From positions 30,727,759 to 30,791,758 of the forward strand of contig CM067072.1 of NCBI GenBank assembly GCA_033980235.1: a DNA stretch of 64,000 nt. The letters run 5' to 3'. The position numbers were made by a program, and so were the translations under genes. The notes beneath the pieces are model-generated. The model ran no database searches. It had not been told where the DNA came from and worked only from the letters and a program-made list of their open reading frames with translations. The stretch comes from Diadema setosum. Its lineage: Eukaryota; Echinodermata; Echinoidea; Diadematoida; Diadematidae. Shown here one piece after another: positions 13,400 to 25,800 of the stretch. How positions within the stretch are numbered: position 1 is the stretch's first letter; each line of letters opens with the position of its first letter.

Positions 13400-13860
13400 C
13401 ATGTTTCTCTTATTTTCATGCCAAGTTTTTTTTTTTTTTTTTTTAAACTCATATCGATATCTTTACAAACATAATTATGTTAGAAAAGACTAATGATTAT
13501 GTCTCGATACTCTGATTACTGCACAAGTGACATGCATATAAATCCATAATTCTATCTTGATACCTAAATCCAACCATGGAGGTCCAACTCATAATACATG
13601 TACATTATTGCATTTCGATATAACATTATTTCGCAACCTATTTCTGCGATGTCGAAACCTCATTCACCTCGTCGTTCTCTCATCCAGCACAAAGCCATGT
13701 GCGCAGTTCGAGCAGAGGCAAAAGGGGGAAAAAGTACACTGCACGCACATGCACGGCGTGTGTATTTCGCAATAGACGACGACGCTTGACGGCACACGGA
13801 TGTGCGCAGCAAACTTGCTTGAAGAATTTCTTTTTTCTATTGAGAGGAAATAAGGAGAAG
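13400..13860 (+). promoter_or_regulatory. Likely DNAJC21 promoter/5' UTR region
   Basis: The 200 bp before the DNAJC21 start codon contain several CpGs (around 13660-13810) in an otherwise AT-rich area and no other gene, so the transcription start probably lies here. No TATA box at a convincing distance was found. A T20-like run lies at 13425-13444. Confidence 0.35.
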
Positions 13861-16800
13861 ATGCCTGAAACAAAATGTTACTACGAAGTTCTTGGTGTTT
13901 CTAGAGACGCCGGAGATGACGAACTGAAGAAGGCATACCGTAAACTGGCTTTGAAATGGCATCCTGGTATGTTGGCTGAACAAGAGACCGGTCATTCGAA
14001 ATTCCAGTCCCACTCGTGTTATTTTGTGTTGGAAATATAAAATGTCGTACTAACAGTTTCTTATGTGATTCTGCCTTATAATTTAGATAAGATAGGTTCT
14101 AGACGGTTTAAACTCGGTTAGTGGTTAGACAGACGGACAGATTAGACTGTATCGCGATATATATAATCTCGAAACTAGTGTCATCAGCTTCAATGACCCC
14201 TAGATTAAACATGATATCGATAAACAATGTGATAAATGACGTCAATTGACGATATGTTCGATAATTTGTTTAGAGAGGGAAGGAGGAGTCCTCTGTAAAA
14301 AAGCAAGTTTTTTTTTTTTTTTTTTGGTAATCTAATAGTTTACGGGTTTAAAATCTACTACTAACGTTAGATTCTAGATCTACCTACTACGTAATCTTGT
14401 GCATAGGCCATAACATCTAGTCTATGTAAATTGAACTGATCAGCATTGATCAGTGACGCGAGATTCTACATGGTATTTTGTCTCAATGTTATTGTCATTT
14501 TTCCATGTGGATGTGGTTACATGTGGTACCTGGAGCATCTAGGCACTCTCATTAGAAAATAAATTTAAACTTATTGTCCCGAGAACTGTCACTGAATTCG
14601 GATATATATCAAATGTCATGTGTGATGTTTGCTTGTTAGGATATTGTTTAGAAAATGGAATCTGGAATGATAAGAGAGCAAACTGTCCTTGAATATGTCT
14701 AAAAATATGTATACTAATTCCGTCGCATGAGAATTTGATATTGCGATAATGGCTTGCTATCGCTAAGCCACTATTGAGGCTACTACGCGTCCGTTATGCG
14801 CTCTGAAATACGAATCTCCAGCTCGCTCGCTACGAGAATCCGAGCGCAGGATCTGTCCCGTTAGCGAACAGTTGCCACTGCTTTCGCTGCGCTCAACTCC
14901 AGGGGCCACAGGGCCGTGAGTTGCATGAGCCACCGAATTCTTTGTCCCTTGCCAGTTTGCCGTGCCAATATATAACTAGCACATACTGACAGTGAATGGA
15001 CCGAAATAATGCGGTCGTGTGCATTTTATATGTCGCGTTTTTCCATTTTACACGAACTGGAGAATAATTCATCATAAGGAAATGACAATATGAAACTGCT
15101 TTGGACACACAACGTACAAGAGTACAATACCATCATACCTCCATTCACGTAACATGTTATCGTATCATACAGTATAACTGCATAGACGCGCGCTCGGATT
15201 TCTTCCCGCGAGCGTGAACGAAGACTGCTCACTGACCGATATCGTGTGAAATTCATTCCTGCAAGTCCTATTTTGTGTACTCATTGCTTCTGTGCGCTAC
15301 TCTGCGCTACCGTGCCTCGGCAAAAGAAAACTTGTACAAGTAACATTGTTAAAAAACACTAGAACTTCAATAATTTGGACACTCTCATTGATTAAAGATA
15401 ATAAAAAGATTTGGTACCTCAAAAGTTACCCTGAATTTCCTTGTCTTGGTTTGTGTTTCAGGTTAAAGTAGGTTGTCTGTGAGAATTACTCGCCCCAAAG
15501 TGCTCTCATGTCTTAGTAATCATGCAATAATGGTTTCGTACCAGAGCCGTCGTGGTACCGCGGCGAAAATTATAGTACAATGTATGTGTATTGTACGAAA
15601 CCACTGACTGCGACCAGCACCGTGCAGCCCCATACGCATAGCTAACAGCGACCAGCAGCCCCATACGCATAGCGTAATGGGGCTTCGCATTGTAGCATTC
15701 AGGATCATGAAAGAATTAGTATCACGGGTAACAGTCAATTTAAAATCCAAAAATTTCTTCAATTTGAAGACTTACCAACGAAGTTGAAGTATTGAAAACA
15801 GGCTTCGGACAACATTTGGTTCTGCCAATAGTCCCTTTCTGTTCGAATTGATGACTGAATGTGACTCGGTCGAGAGGACCTTGGGAGAGCTACATACACT
15901 GAATACTACGGCCAGCGCATGCGCACACAAACATCTTATCCGTTCATGGATTTGAAATCTGTGTGTATGCATGTGATGTGTACGTGTTCTCATGCACTGG
16001 CTGTAGTATTCAGTGTACGTAGTTTCCCAAGGTCCTCTCGACCGAGTCACATTCAGTCATCAATTCGAACAGGAAGGGACTATTGGCAGAACCAAACGTT
16101 GCCCTAAGCCTGTTTTCAATACTTCAACTTAATTGGTAAGTCTCCAAATTGAAGAAATTTTGGGATTTTAACTTGACATGTACCCGCGATACTAAATCTG
16201 TCATGATCCTGAATGCTACAATGCGGAGCCCGATTACGCTATGCGTATGGGGCTGCTGGTCGCAGTTAATTGCATGATTACTGTTAAAGACAAGAGAGCA
16301 CTTTGGGGCGAGTAAGTCTCACAGTGTTAGTTATATGATAGGTACTTTAACCTGAAGCACAAACTAAGGGGGCGTTGCAAGAAAGTTGCAATTAATTGCA
16401 ACTCCCCAAAATCTATTGCAAATCCTGAAATCCATTGCAAATTTGCAATCAATTGCAAGTTGCAATCAATTCTGTTGCAAGAAAGATGCAATTGATTGCA
16501 AATCGATTGCATCTCTGCAATCAATTGCTAATCAATTGCAACTTTGCAATAGATTCAGGGGTAGTTGCAAATTTTGCAATCGATTTGCAATAGATTACAA
16601 ATGTCATAATTGCGGCTGCTTATATAGATGCTGGGGGACAAATCTCCAAACTTTATCATTTCTTTTAAGAAAAAAGAAGAAAATATTCCGTATAAATGAC
16701 ATTTTTATGTAATGTATGATTGTGTAAGATACTTTTTTTTAACATACACAAAGTGTATAAGGGGTTACTCAGTATACTAGTATATGAATCAGCATGTGGT

Positions 16801-19800
16801 CGGTCGGGCAGTCCGTTGCAAATCTTGCGTCACGAACTCCATCTACAGTTTTGAAGCAATTTCAATGAAACTTGGGTTACATGATGACATCGAAGTGAAA
16901 ATGTGCAAGACGTTTTTTTGTCTTTATCGGAGAAAGCGTTGCCATGGTAACCACAATTTCCCAAAAAAACCTTGTGGAGTAAACTACTGCCACAGTATTT
17001 GAGTAATTCATTTCAAATTTTATGTGTATAATGATCTTTAGGTGTAGTTATGTAAGAAACACTTTGTGTTTGTACCCGACAAGGCGTTGCCATGGTAACG
17101 GCATATTTTATTGAAAATCTTGTGGAGTGAACTCCTTCCACAATTTTGAGGCACTTGAACTCAAATTTGGTGTACATAATGACATTGAGGTGTAGATGTG
17201 CAAGACACGTTTTTTGTGTTTGTCGGAGAAAGCGTTGCCATGGTAACCACAAATTTCCCAAAACGTTCTGGAGTGAACTACTTTCACAGTATTTAAGCAA
17301 TTTGTTTCAAATTTGGTATGTATAATGATCTATAAATGTAGTTATGCAGGACACACTTTGTGTTTGTACCTGACTGGGCGTTGCGTTGAGAAAGCGTTGC
17401 CATGGTAACCACAAATTTCCCAAACAAAACGTTGTGGAGTGAACTACTTTCACAGTAATTAAGCAATTTGTTTCAAATTTGGTATGTATAATGATCTATA
17501 AGTGTAGTTATGCAGGACACACTTTGTGTTTGTACCTGACTGGGCGTTGCCATGGTAACGGCAATTTTTTCTTTGAAAATCATGTGGGGTGAAACTATTT
17601 CGAGTTTTAAGGCAATTAAACTCAAATTCGGTGTACATGATGTCATTGAGGTGTAGACGTGTAAGACATGTCTTTTGTGTTTGTCAGAGAAAGCGTTGCC
17701 ATGGTAACCGCAATTTTCCAAAAACCTTGTGAACTACTTTCATAGTATTTAAGCAATTCGTTTCAAATTTGGTATGTATAATGATCTATAGGTGCAATTA
17801 TGCAAGACACACTTAATTGTGTTTGTACCCGACAAGGCGTTGCCATGGTAACGGCATATTTTCTTGAAAATCTTAAGATTTGAACTTCTTTCAATATTTT
17901 GAAGCAACTGAACTCAAATTTGGTGTACATAATGACATTGAGGTGTAGATATGCAACACATGTTTTTGTGTGTCTGTCGGGGAAAGCGTTGCCATGGTAA
18001 CTACCCAAAACATTGCTGAACGAACTATTAGTTTATTCATTTCAAATTCAGTATGTAGGGCGTGAGATGATCCAAAGGTGTAGTAATATGCAAGACACTC
18101 TTTGTGTTTGTATGTGACGTGTTGCCATGGTTACTGCATATTTTCTTCAAATCTTTTTCAGTGAACTACTTCCACAATTGTGAAGTACCTGTAGTCAAAT
18201 TCACCAGGTACTCACGAGGTACTACACATATGTATACACACACACACACACAGACAGACACACACACAAACACACATAGCAAGGTCAGTGCAAATTTGTG
18301 ATGGACACATTTAACAAGAGTATAGTTGAAATTCTGTTGTCATGGAAACAGTGCATTTTGACCCTAAACTCAAGTTTAAAAATGCAGATTTAAATTCACC
18401 TGCAGTTTTCAGGAAATTCAGAAGAAATTTTGGCGCATGTCAGGATGGTACTTTAAAGGTGCACTTCAAGTATTTATTAAAGCAGCTGTAAGCACTAGAA
18501 TGACATTTTTTTAATGACGTAAAGTATGAATATGATGCATTACATAATATACACCATACCACACTAAAATTAACCTACTGTATATGCTCAATATTCTGCA
18601 AGGTATATATCTTCATGAATTTCCAAAGACAGCTGCTACATGTATCCATGAATTTGAAGACACACAAAAATATCAACTCTGACACTGACATTAGGGTCCA
18701 TCTGCAAACATATATTTCTACATTCAGTACTTTGTACCCCACAATCATGAACTGAACTACTTGCACAATTTGTCTCAGTCTTGATAAATACTTGTTAAAT
18801 ATATGGCGCGTACAGTATCTCAAATTAAGCTTGCTCCTCATCCACCCCCCCCCCCCATTTGCCCCATATCTGATGATGCTGGGCAATTGATGACAAGACA
18901 TGATGGAGACAAAAGACACACTGTCTCTCTGAACAAGACAGCATGCACTTTCACAGATATGTAGGACCCCTACATTGTACCTCTTTTCTTGTTGCTCTCA
19001 TATTGAAAGAAATGTTCATATAATGACTGATAGTACAGAGAAATGTGCAAAAGAAAAGCATACTACAAGTATGAAAAGGCAGTTAATGAGAATGCACACA
19101 TTGCTGAGTACAGAAGAGCCAATTACACGTGTACTTAGTATACACTCCTCATTATGAAACACTAGTTACACCTACAAAATGAGAAGGGTTGAGTAAATCA
19201 AAGTGTTACATATTATTATGATATATGTAACATTAAACTACTGGAATAATTACTAGGTTCAATAATTCATTACTGCTGATTGTTTGTTTCTTGTATGTTG
19301 CTCCATACATAGCTCCCTATTCACTGTGTGATTGACTCCATTAAAACAGTGAACAAAGAGTAATGTTTTCAATAATCCCTTGCTTGTGATTTTTCTATTT
19401 GTTTTTATGTTTTTTTTAATCAATAATCAGATTCATTTATACTTAAAACTGATAAATTGAGTGAATATTCTCTGTAACATGCTTAATTGCAAACTGGTTG
19501 ACAGTCTGCTGGAAACCCTTCAGTCAACTACCTGTAGCTATCCTCATAAGTAGGATTACTTCACATGCTCTCTTCCAAGGACATGTAGGCCTATCGCTAA
19601 ATGTGTCAAAGCCTCCACATTGAAATCTGTATTCTATACCTTATGTCTTCTCTGCAGTTCAGCACAACTGAACACATACATATGTAGTGTATGACATGAA
19701 CATCTTCATGATAACATCTTCATGATAACATCATGCACTCACATCTGAATTACACCAAGTTTCTCTTCCCATTGCATAAACCCTATCTATCCCAGATCAT

Positions 19801-22800
19801 ACCATCAACTGAGCTCAAAATTAACCCACATCTATGGCTGAATACTCATGTGTGTGTTCCCCACTGTCATGCACTCATGCATATCTTTTAAGCATGCATG
19901 GTCATAGAGGTACTAATACAGTACTGAATATCAAGACAACCACGCATAAAGTTAGCTTATCTACATGTAACTTATATGCATTTGTATACTTGTGCTGTGA
20001 TCTACTCATACAAACATGTCTTTATTAAGTTTAAGGTAACCAAATGTTACAGCGAAAAATACTTCTGACATGCAGAACTGTTAATTTTTTGCCCAAAAAT
20101 GTATGCAAATGCCCTAGAAATGTGTTCAATTATGCTACAATATCACGATGTCAATTGGGAAACAACATGTTAACCAAAAAAGATCCACCATTGTATTCAC
20201 TGTATACTGTACATGTAACTTTGTACAACTGATTAGTAATGTAATCTGCAAATTGGCCCACAGCAGTATCTACTGATCTTTTGTGCTAGTGTGAAACAGA
20301 TACAGCTTGTTGGAAAATATGGTTTACTACATATCTCGTAACTACCTTCTAGCCTTCTAGTGGGAACTATCCCAGGACCCATGAATGCAATACAAATAAG
20401 TGGTTCAATTGCTGAGAAATCAAATTCAGTGCCATCTTGCCACAGCACAGGTTCATCTGCCCCCAGGTGGTGCTACACAACTGTAAACAAGATCAAGATC
20501 ATCATAATTTCAACCAGTACTTATTAAAGAACTTTTTTTTTTTTTTTTTACCACCAAGAAACATGAAATGTCTCACAATATACCTTGGCAGTTTTGAGTT
20601 CGATGATGTGCTTTAATACAACTGTTTGTTATTTTGAATGTTCCTTATTCTAAAGGTTTGATAGCCTGAAATGGAATATGGCTGAGACTTACAAGCATTC
20701 AGAGTAACAAACCATATTTTGTGGTTTGAAGAACAAAACAAGGACCAGTGAACTGTTACCTTGGAGATTATGAATACAGTAGTAGCTGTATTTACGGTGT
20801 ATAATGGACCAGGGTAAGGAAAAAAAAAAAATATAGTAAAACATGTCCATAGACATGATGTTCATGGCCAGATTACTCTTGTATATTTAAGTTATAATTG
20901 TCCTACAGCTCTCTAGAAACTCAAACTGTGGTGCTTTACAGTGTACATTACATATACCAGGGAGGTGAGTCACCTCCCTGCATTATATACATACTCACAT
21001 CATGGACTGAACATTTCTTCCCATGAAAAAGAACAAAACAGGGCTCTGCAATATGTTTTCTGCCAATCTCTACGTGGAGCTCTAGGGTTTTGGATGTTAC
21101 ACGTAACTTCTTGAACACTGGTTCAGTAAAAGGTTGATTATCCCATTATCAGTGCTAATACTGCAGAATGAATGACTCACACAGAATAAGTGACAGGGGC
21201 AAAATATCCAAAGGACTCTACAATATCTTTGAAAAGCACAACGTGCTATTATTGTAGCTAGCACACTTGGATGCATGTGATGCAGCCGAGATTATTACTA
21301 CCCATGCACTTGTTGCAGCTCTGAAACACTGCTTGCTTCGTGTGTCCCTTGTTTTCTAAGAGTGATGACCTCAGCCTGATGAAATGTGTTTAAAAAATCA
21401 CTGCCTTGTTTTGTTCACTTTTCCTCATTGTTGACAGCGAGCTGCTCATCCTTTGCAGTGTATACCGTCTCTTGACATCAAGTTTGGCCTGTCTGCCCTC
21501 AGCTGCCATTCCCCTTGATTCACAGAAGTTATACCTATACATGATACAAGAAATATTGAAGAAATAAGAAATGGGAAATAAAAATGGAAACACTGCACTC
21601 ACAAAGTCATTTTGTGGACATCCAAAAGGCGTTTTGTGTAAAGGTATGATGGTACCAACATTTTAATTTGAAAATGAGGGAAATTTCAAACAATCAGTAA
21701 TATACTGAAGAATTTGTATTACATGCAACTTCATGTGCCAAAATAATACAATGTACCTGAATCATGAAGGCCTAAATACTACTGTCAGGATATGTAGAGC
21801 ATTTTCAGTTTTCAGGGGGCTTGATAAAAAGATTTGAATGTCTTAACTCTTTATTAAACATAATATAAGCCATTGCTGTACAAAACATTCCTTTCATTAT
21901 GGGTAACTTTGTGTTATGTAAATTTCAATGCATCATTTCTGCTTGTAATTTTGTATGAACTGCTGCGAAGTCTTCTTTACTCATTACTATGCCATGCTGT
22001 ACATTTTCTTGTTCAGTAGGATGAAGTCATTGTACAAGTATCCTCAAATGAGACATCACATCAGAATTTATCCTAAAACAATAATGACAGATTCCAACAA
22101 ATCAATACAAATGTATATTCACATTTCAAGCTGAGAGGTTCTACACATTTCATTCTCTCTCTTAACTGGAAATTATCGTACAATGTACAATGTTCACTTA
22201 CTGTCTGTGTGCACTGGCTGGAATTCTCATGCTGGTGTGAGTCTCGGTCTTGAAGAAACATGGTTTTTCTCCTCTTTTTCTTCCTTTCCCTGCTGATAGA
22301 ACAGATAAAATTGTCTCATCGTGCAGAAGTACAAAAGAGCAATGAGAATTTGCAAAATTACAACCAAACAGTGTAGGAACAAAATGGACATTGATGTTTA
22401 GAAGCAGGCACTTTTTTCTTGATATTACAATAATGTTGGAACACTCTTTGAACTGCTTTCATATCCTCCCCTCTGTAACAAATTAACCCTCTATACAGTC
22501 ATTCACCTTGCATATTAAAGTCAAATAATCACCAACGTCTGCAGTCTTTTCACATCCTCTTCTCTTTATATTCTATTAATTTTAATCTTCATAAGCCAAA
22601 ATTTCTTGAAGCAGAATCTATTTCTTTAGTCCAAATCAAATCGACTTCGGCACGGTTGACTGTTGACTGCCCATCAATCCATCACCCCCACTCATATTCA
22701 TATGCACACATGTACAATATTTTTAGTGCTGTACCGTATATATTATACAATGTACATTGCAAATCACACATCCATTAGGCTCTCATGTGTCCTGCCTATT

Positions 22801-25800
22801 GCAAGCACTCTCAACTATGTTTCCTCATCTCCCAAATCTGGAGGTCACTGTGACGTGGTGCTTGGGTAGGCCTATGGGGTTACATACAACTACACTATAG
22901 GGTGGCACACACCTTGTATTAGAGTATGGTACAATGCAAATTCTGGTATCTAATTGGTAATTGTCCATAAATACCATTTGTTTAAATGCATTCTAACAAG
23001 GCCTATTTGTTCTTTCCACAAACAAAAAGAGCATAAAGAATTGTTGTACTCATAGTTATGACTCCATCAAGTAAATCACATGAATTCCAGGCCTGGGTAG
23101 CTTTCATAAGTGTACCCCTTCAACCACTGGCACTTGTTTTCAACAAAAGCACTGACACATGTAAATATTTCTGCTTGGATATCCTACAGTCAGTTTGCTC
23201 ATCTTATCCGTACGCTTCTTCTCTGAAATGTCAGCCTTGGTGACTATAGACCTATATTTACACACTGTATTACAAAACTTAAAGTTTTACTGGCACTGTT
23301 TGATACACTACACTACAGTACTATCATTGCAACTCTGATTACTTGTAGGTACTTCCTATAGAAATGGTTCAATTTCTCTCCCCCCCCCCCCCCCCAAACA
23401 GTAGCCCAACAAGATGCGGTGCGAAGTACAGCGACTGGGACCCTGGGCTGTGTATAGTTACCCAAACAGATGCACTTGGCCCTTGTTCGTTCTAAATCCT
23501 AGCTTTTTATTGATCCAGCTAGTCAACACTAAATTGCAAGATTTCAATTGATCCGTCCAAATTCCAGAACAGAACAATCTAAAAAAGCAAGGTCTATTCC
23601 ACCCAAAGAGGTTCTCCAACCTCTTTGATTCCACCTCCCTGCTCAAAGAAGGTTTTAGACTAACCCCGGGGCGCTGTAGGCTCACACCAATATCAATAAT
23701 GACACGTCTGTGTAGGGGTCACTGATACGGTTGATTAGTTCTAACCGTTGGACTAAAATAGTGAAATCGTGGAGCACGTACCCTTGGGCCAACTCTTAAC
23801 TTTCTTTAAGACCTGCAAAAGTAGAACTTCTACTAGAGCTAGGCCTAGAACCTCTAGGCCCTACCTAGATGTAAACCCCTAGCTAGGTCTAGAAACTAGC
23901 CCAAATTACAAATAAGCCTAGGCCTACAGACTATTTTATATACTAATATAGGCCTAACACAGGCCTAGATCACAGAGTCTAATCGAGTGATCAAGTAAAA
24001 AATTCAGCAAGCTTTCGCGTCACATGGACAGTATCACTGCAAAATAACTTGCCCACATGTACAGGAGGGGAATGAGACCAAGGGGGTAGGCCTAGGGCTA
24101 TGTAAAATCTAGATGGTTCTAGACTAGAGTATAGACTGTAGGCTACGTAGGGTGCCTACATTGTGTAAGGCGTAGCGTAGGCCTAGCACCTATTCATCGC
24201 CATAGCACTCACCAGCACTCTAGGTCTCTACCGATAGCTTCTTATCCTGCTTGAAAGTAGCGGATTTGGATAATGAATCGATAATGTATAGCGTCTAGAG
24301 TACTTTCAGAAAGTCTAGTTGACATTGACTTTTTTTTTTAAGCTAGCCTATAGACATAAGAGCCCTGCCTCTGGCAGCAGAAAAAAAGAAAGAAAAGAAA
24401 AGGAGCTTGCCAATGCAAGAAAAAATGCTAACACAAAAAGCTATGTGTGGGACTATGATTGATCTACTGTGTGCCCAATGAGTGGTCGAGACGGCCACAA
24501 CTCTGTCAGTTATAGGAAACACATTTTCCCATTTTTCAAGAAAATTCTTATAAGAAGTAAGTCTAAGGATCTAGCTCTTTTAAATACAAGACACAATGAG
24601 TAAATAATGGGATCAAAATCGACAATTTTTGTAACTTACTCTGTTTCGAATCCCCAACGATCGCACAGCAAACCTCCACCACAGGAGAGACACAACACAT
24701 TGAGCTATATGAGGTCTCTCATGCATGCAAAATGCATTGAAAAATGGACAAATTGGCTAGGCTTGTCTTGCCAGTCGCTTTTATAAATACAAAATACAGC
24801 AAGGGCGCTTGCAATTAATTGCATCTTGCAATTAATTGCAAGCTCTTTTCTTGCAACAGCAACTTGCGATTGATTGCAAGTTGCAATAGATCTATCTATT
24901 GCAAAGTTGCAATAGATATTTGCAATTAATTGCAACTCGACTTTCTTGCAACACCCCCTAAGACAAGGAAATTCGGGGAAACTTTTGAGGTACCAAAACT
25001 TTTTATTATCTTTAATTGCGATTTTTCACGGAAAACTCACATGTGATCGATCGATTCAAATGTAAAAATTAGCCTCGGATTTCACTGTTGATTCTATGAC
25101 ATAACGGCTGCATTCCCTCACAGCATTGCTGTCTGTAGAGAGCAGCAGTACTGATACTGTAGCAGATCACCGTACATGATCGTGAGTGTAAAAACGAATC
25201 ACACAAAGTGAAAAGAATATTCATACGACCAACCTTCAAAGAGCAACAGGCCGATAGCAAAACGATCACACGGAATCAGAAACGATTTACGCATTGACTT
25301 TCGGGACACATCCACGACAGCGCCATCTAGTGCCTATGCACGAACCTATTCATGGTAGAGCCCAATCTAAAAGCTTATCTGCAGGGAGAGTATAACATTT
25401 GAGACTGATAAATGTTTAGGAGCAGAATTGCGTAGGTAATGAAAAACCGACAAATATTATTTCATATGAGTCTTTTGTCTCCAGGCAACCAGTATACTGT
25501 GCAGCTGTTTGAGTAGCAGAGATGCACAAGTGTACCTTCATGCTCCAAGCACAACACAGACTGCCTGGTTTGAGCATGCTGAAATCTATTAGAAACCAAA
25601 ATGTCTCTGATGATTATTTGGCCTAAAACCCAAGGGCAGTATTTAGAAAAAGATACAGGTGATGCATACAGGGATCAAATGGCTCATGCACAGAGACTAT
25701 CACATCTAGTGTTTTACCCTCAAACTGAAGAGACTCTTCGTTACATACTCCCGATCCTGTCAGACTTTAGAATTTCAGATGATCAGCATGAAAAAAAAAA

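Larger units (their letters stand above)
18350..24640. other. Middle of DNAJC21 intron 1
   Basis: No exon-like frame, domain or RNA gene was seen. Notable are two micro-palindromes (20958 and 23604), C homopolymers near 18845 and 23381, and a cluster of AGGCCTA/CTAGGCCT words around 23830-24200. Confidence 0.6.

Noticed and set aside
13699..13860. N-terminal extension of DNAJC21 from 13699
   Set aside because: The upstream frame opens with GTG and has no ATG; its sequence is not J-domain-like and the ATG at 13861 matches the family start.
16327..16712. Repetitive QLIANLQ-type frames on both strands
   Set aside because: They are translations of the TTGCAA-rich element.
16790..18350. CRISPR-like spaced repeats
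   Set aside because: The units are about 148 bp tandem repeats similar over their whole length, with no unique spacers, in an animal gene intron.
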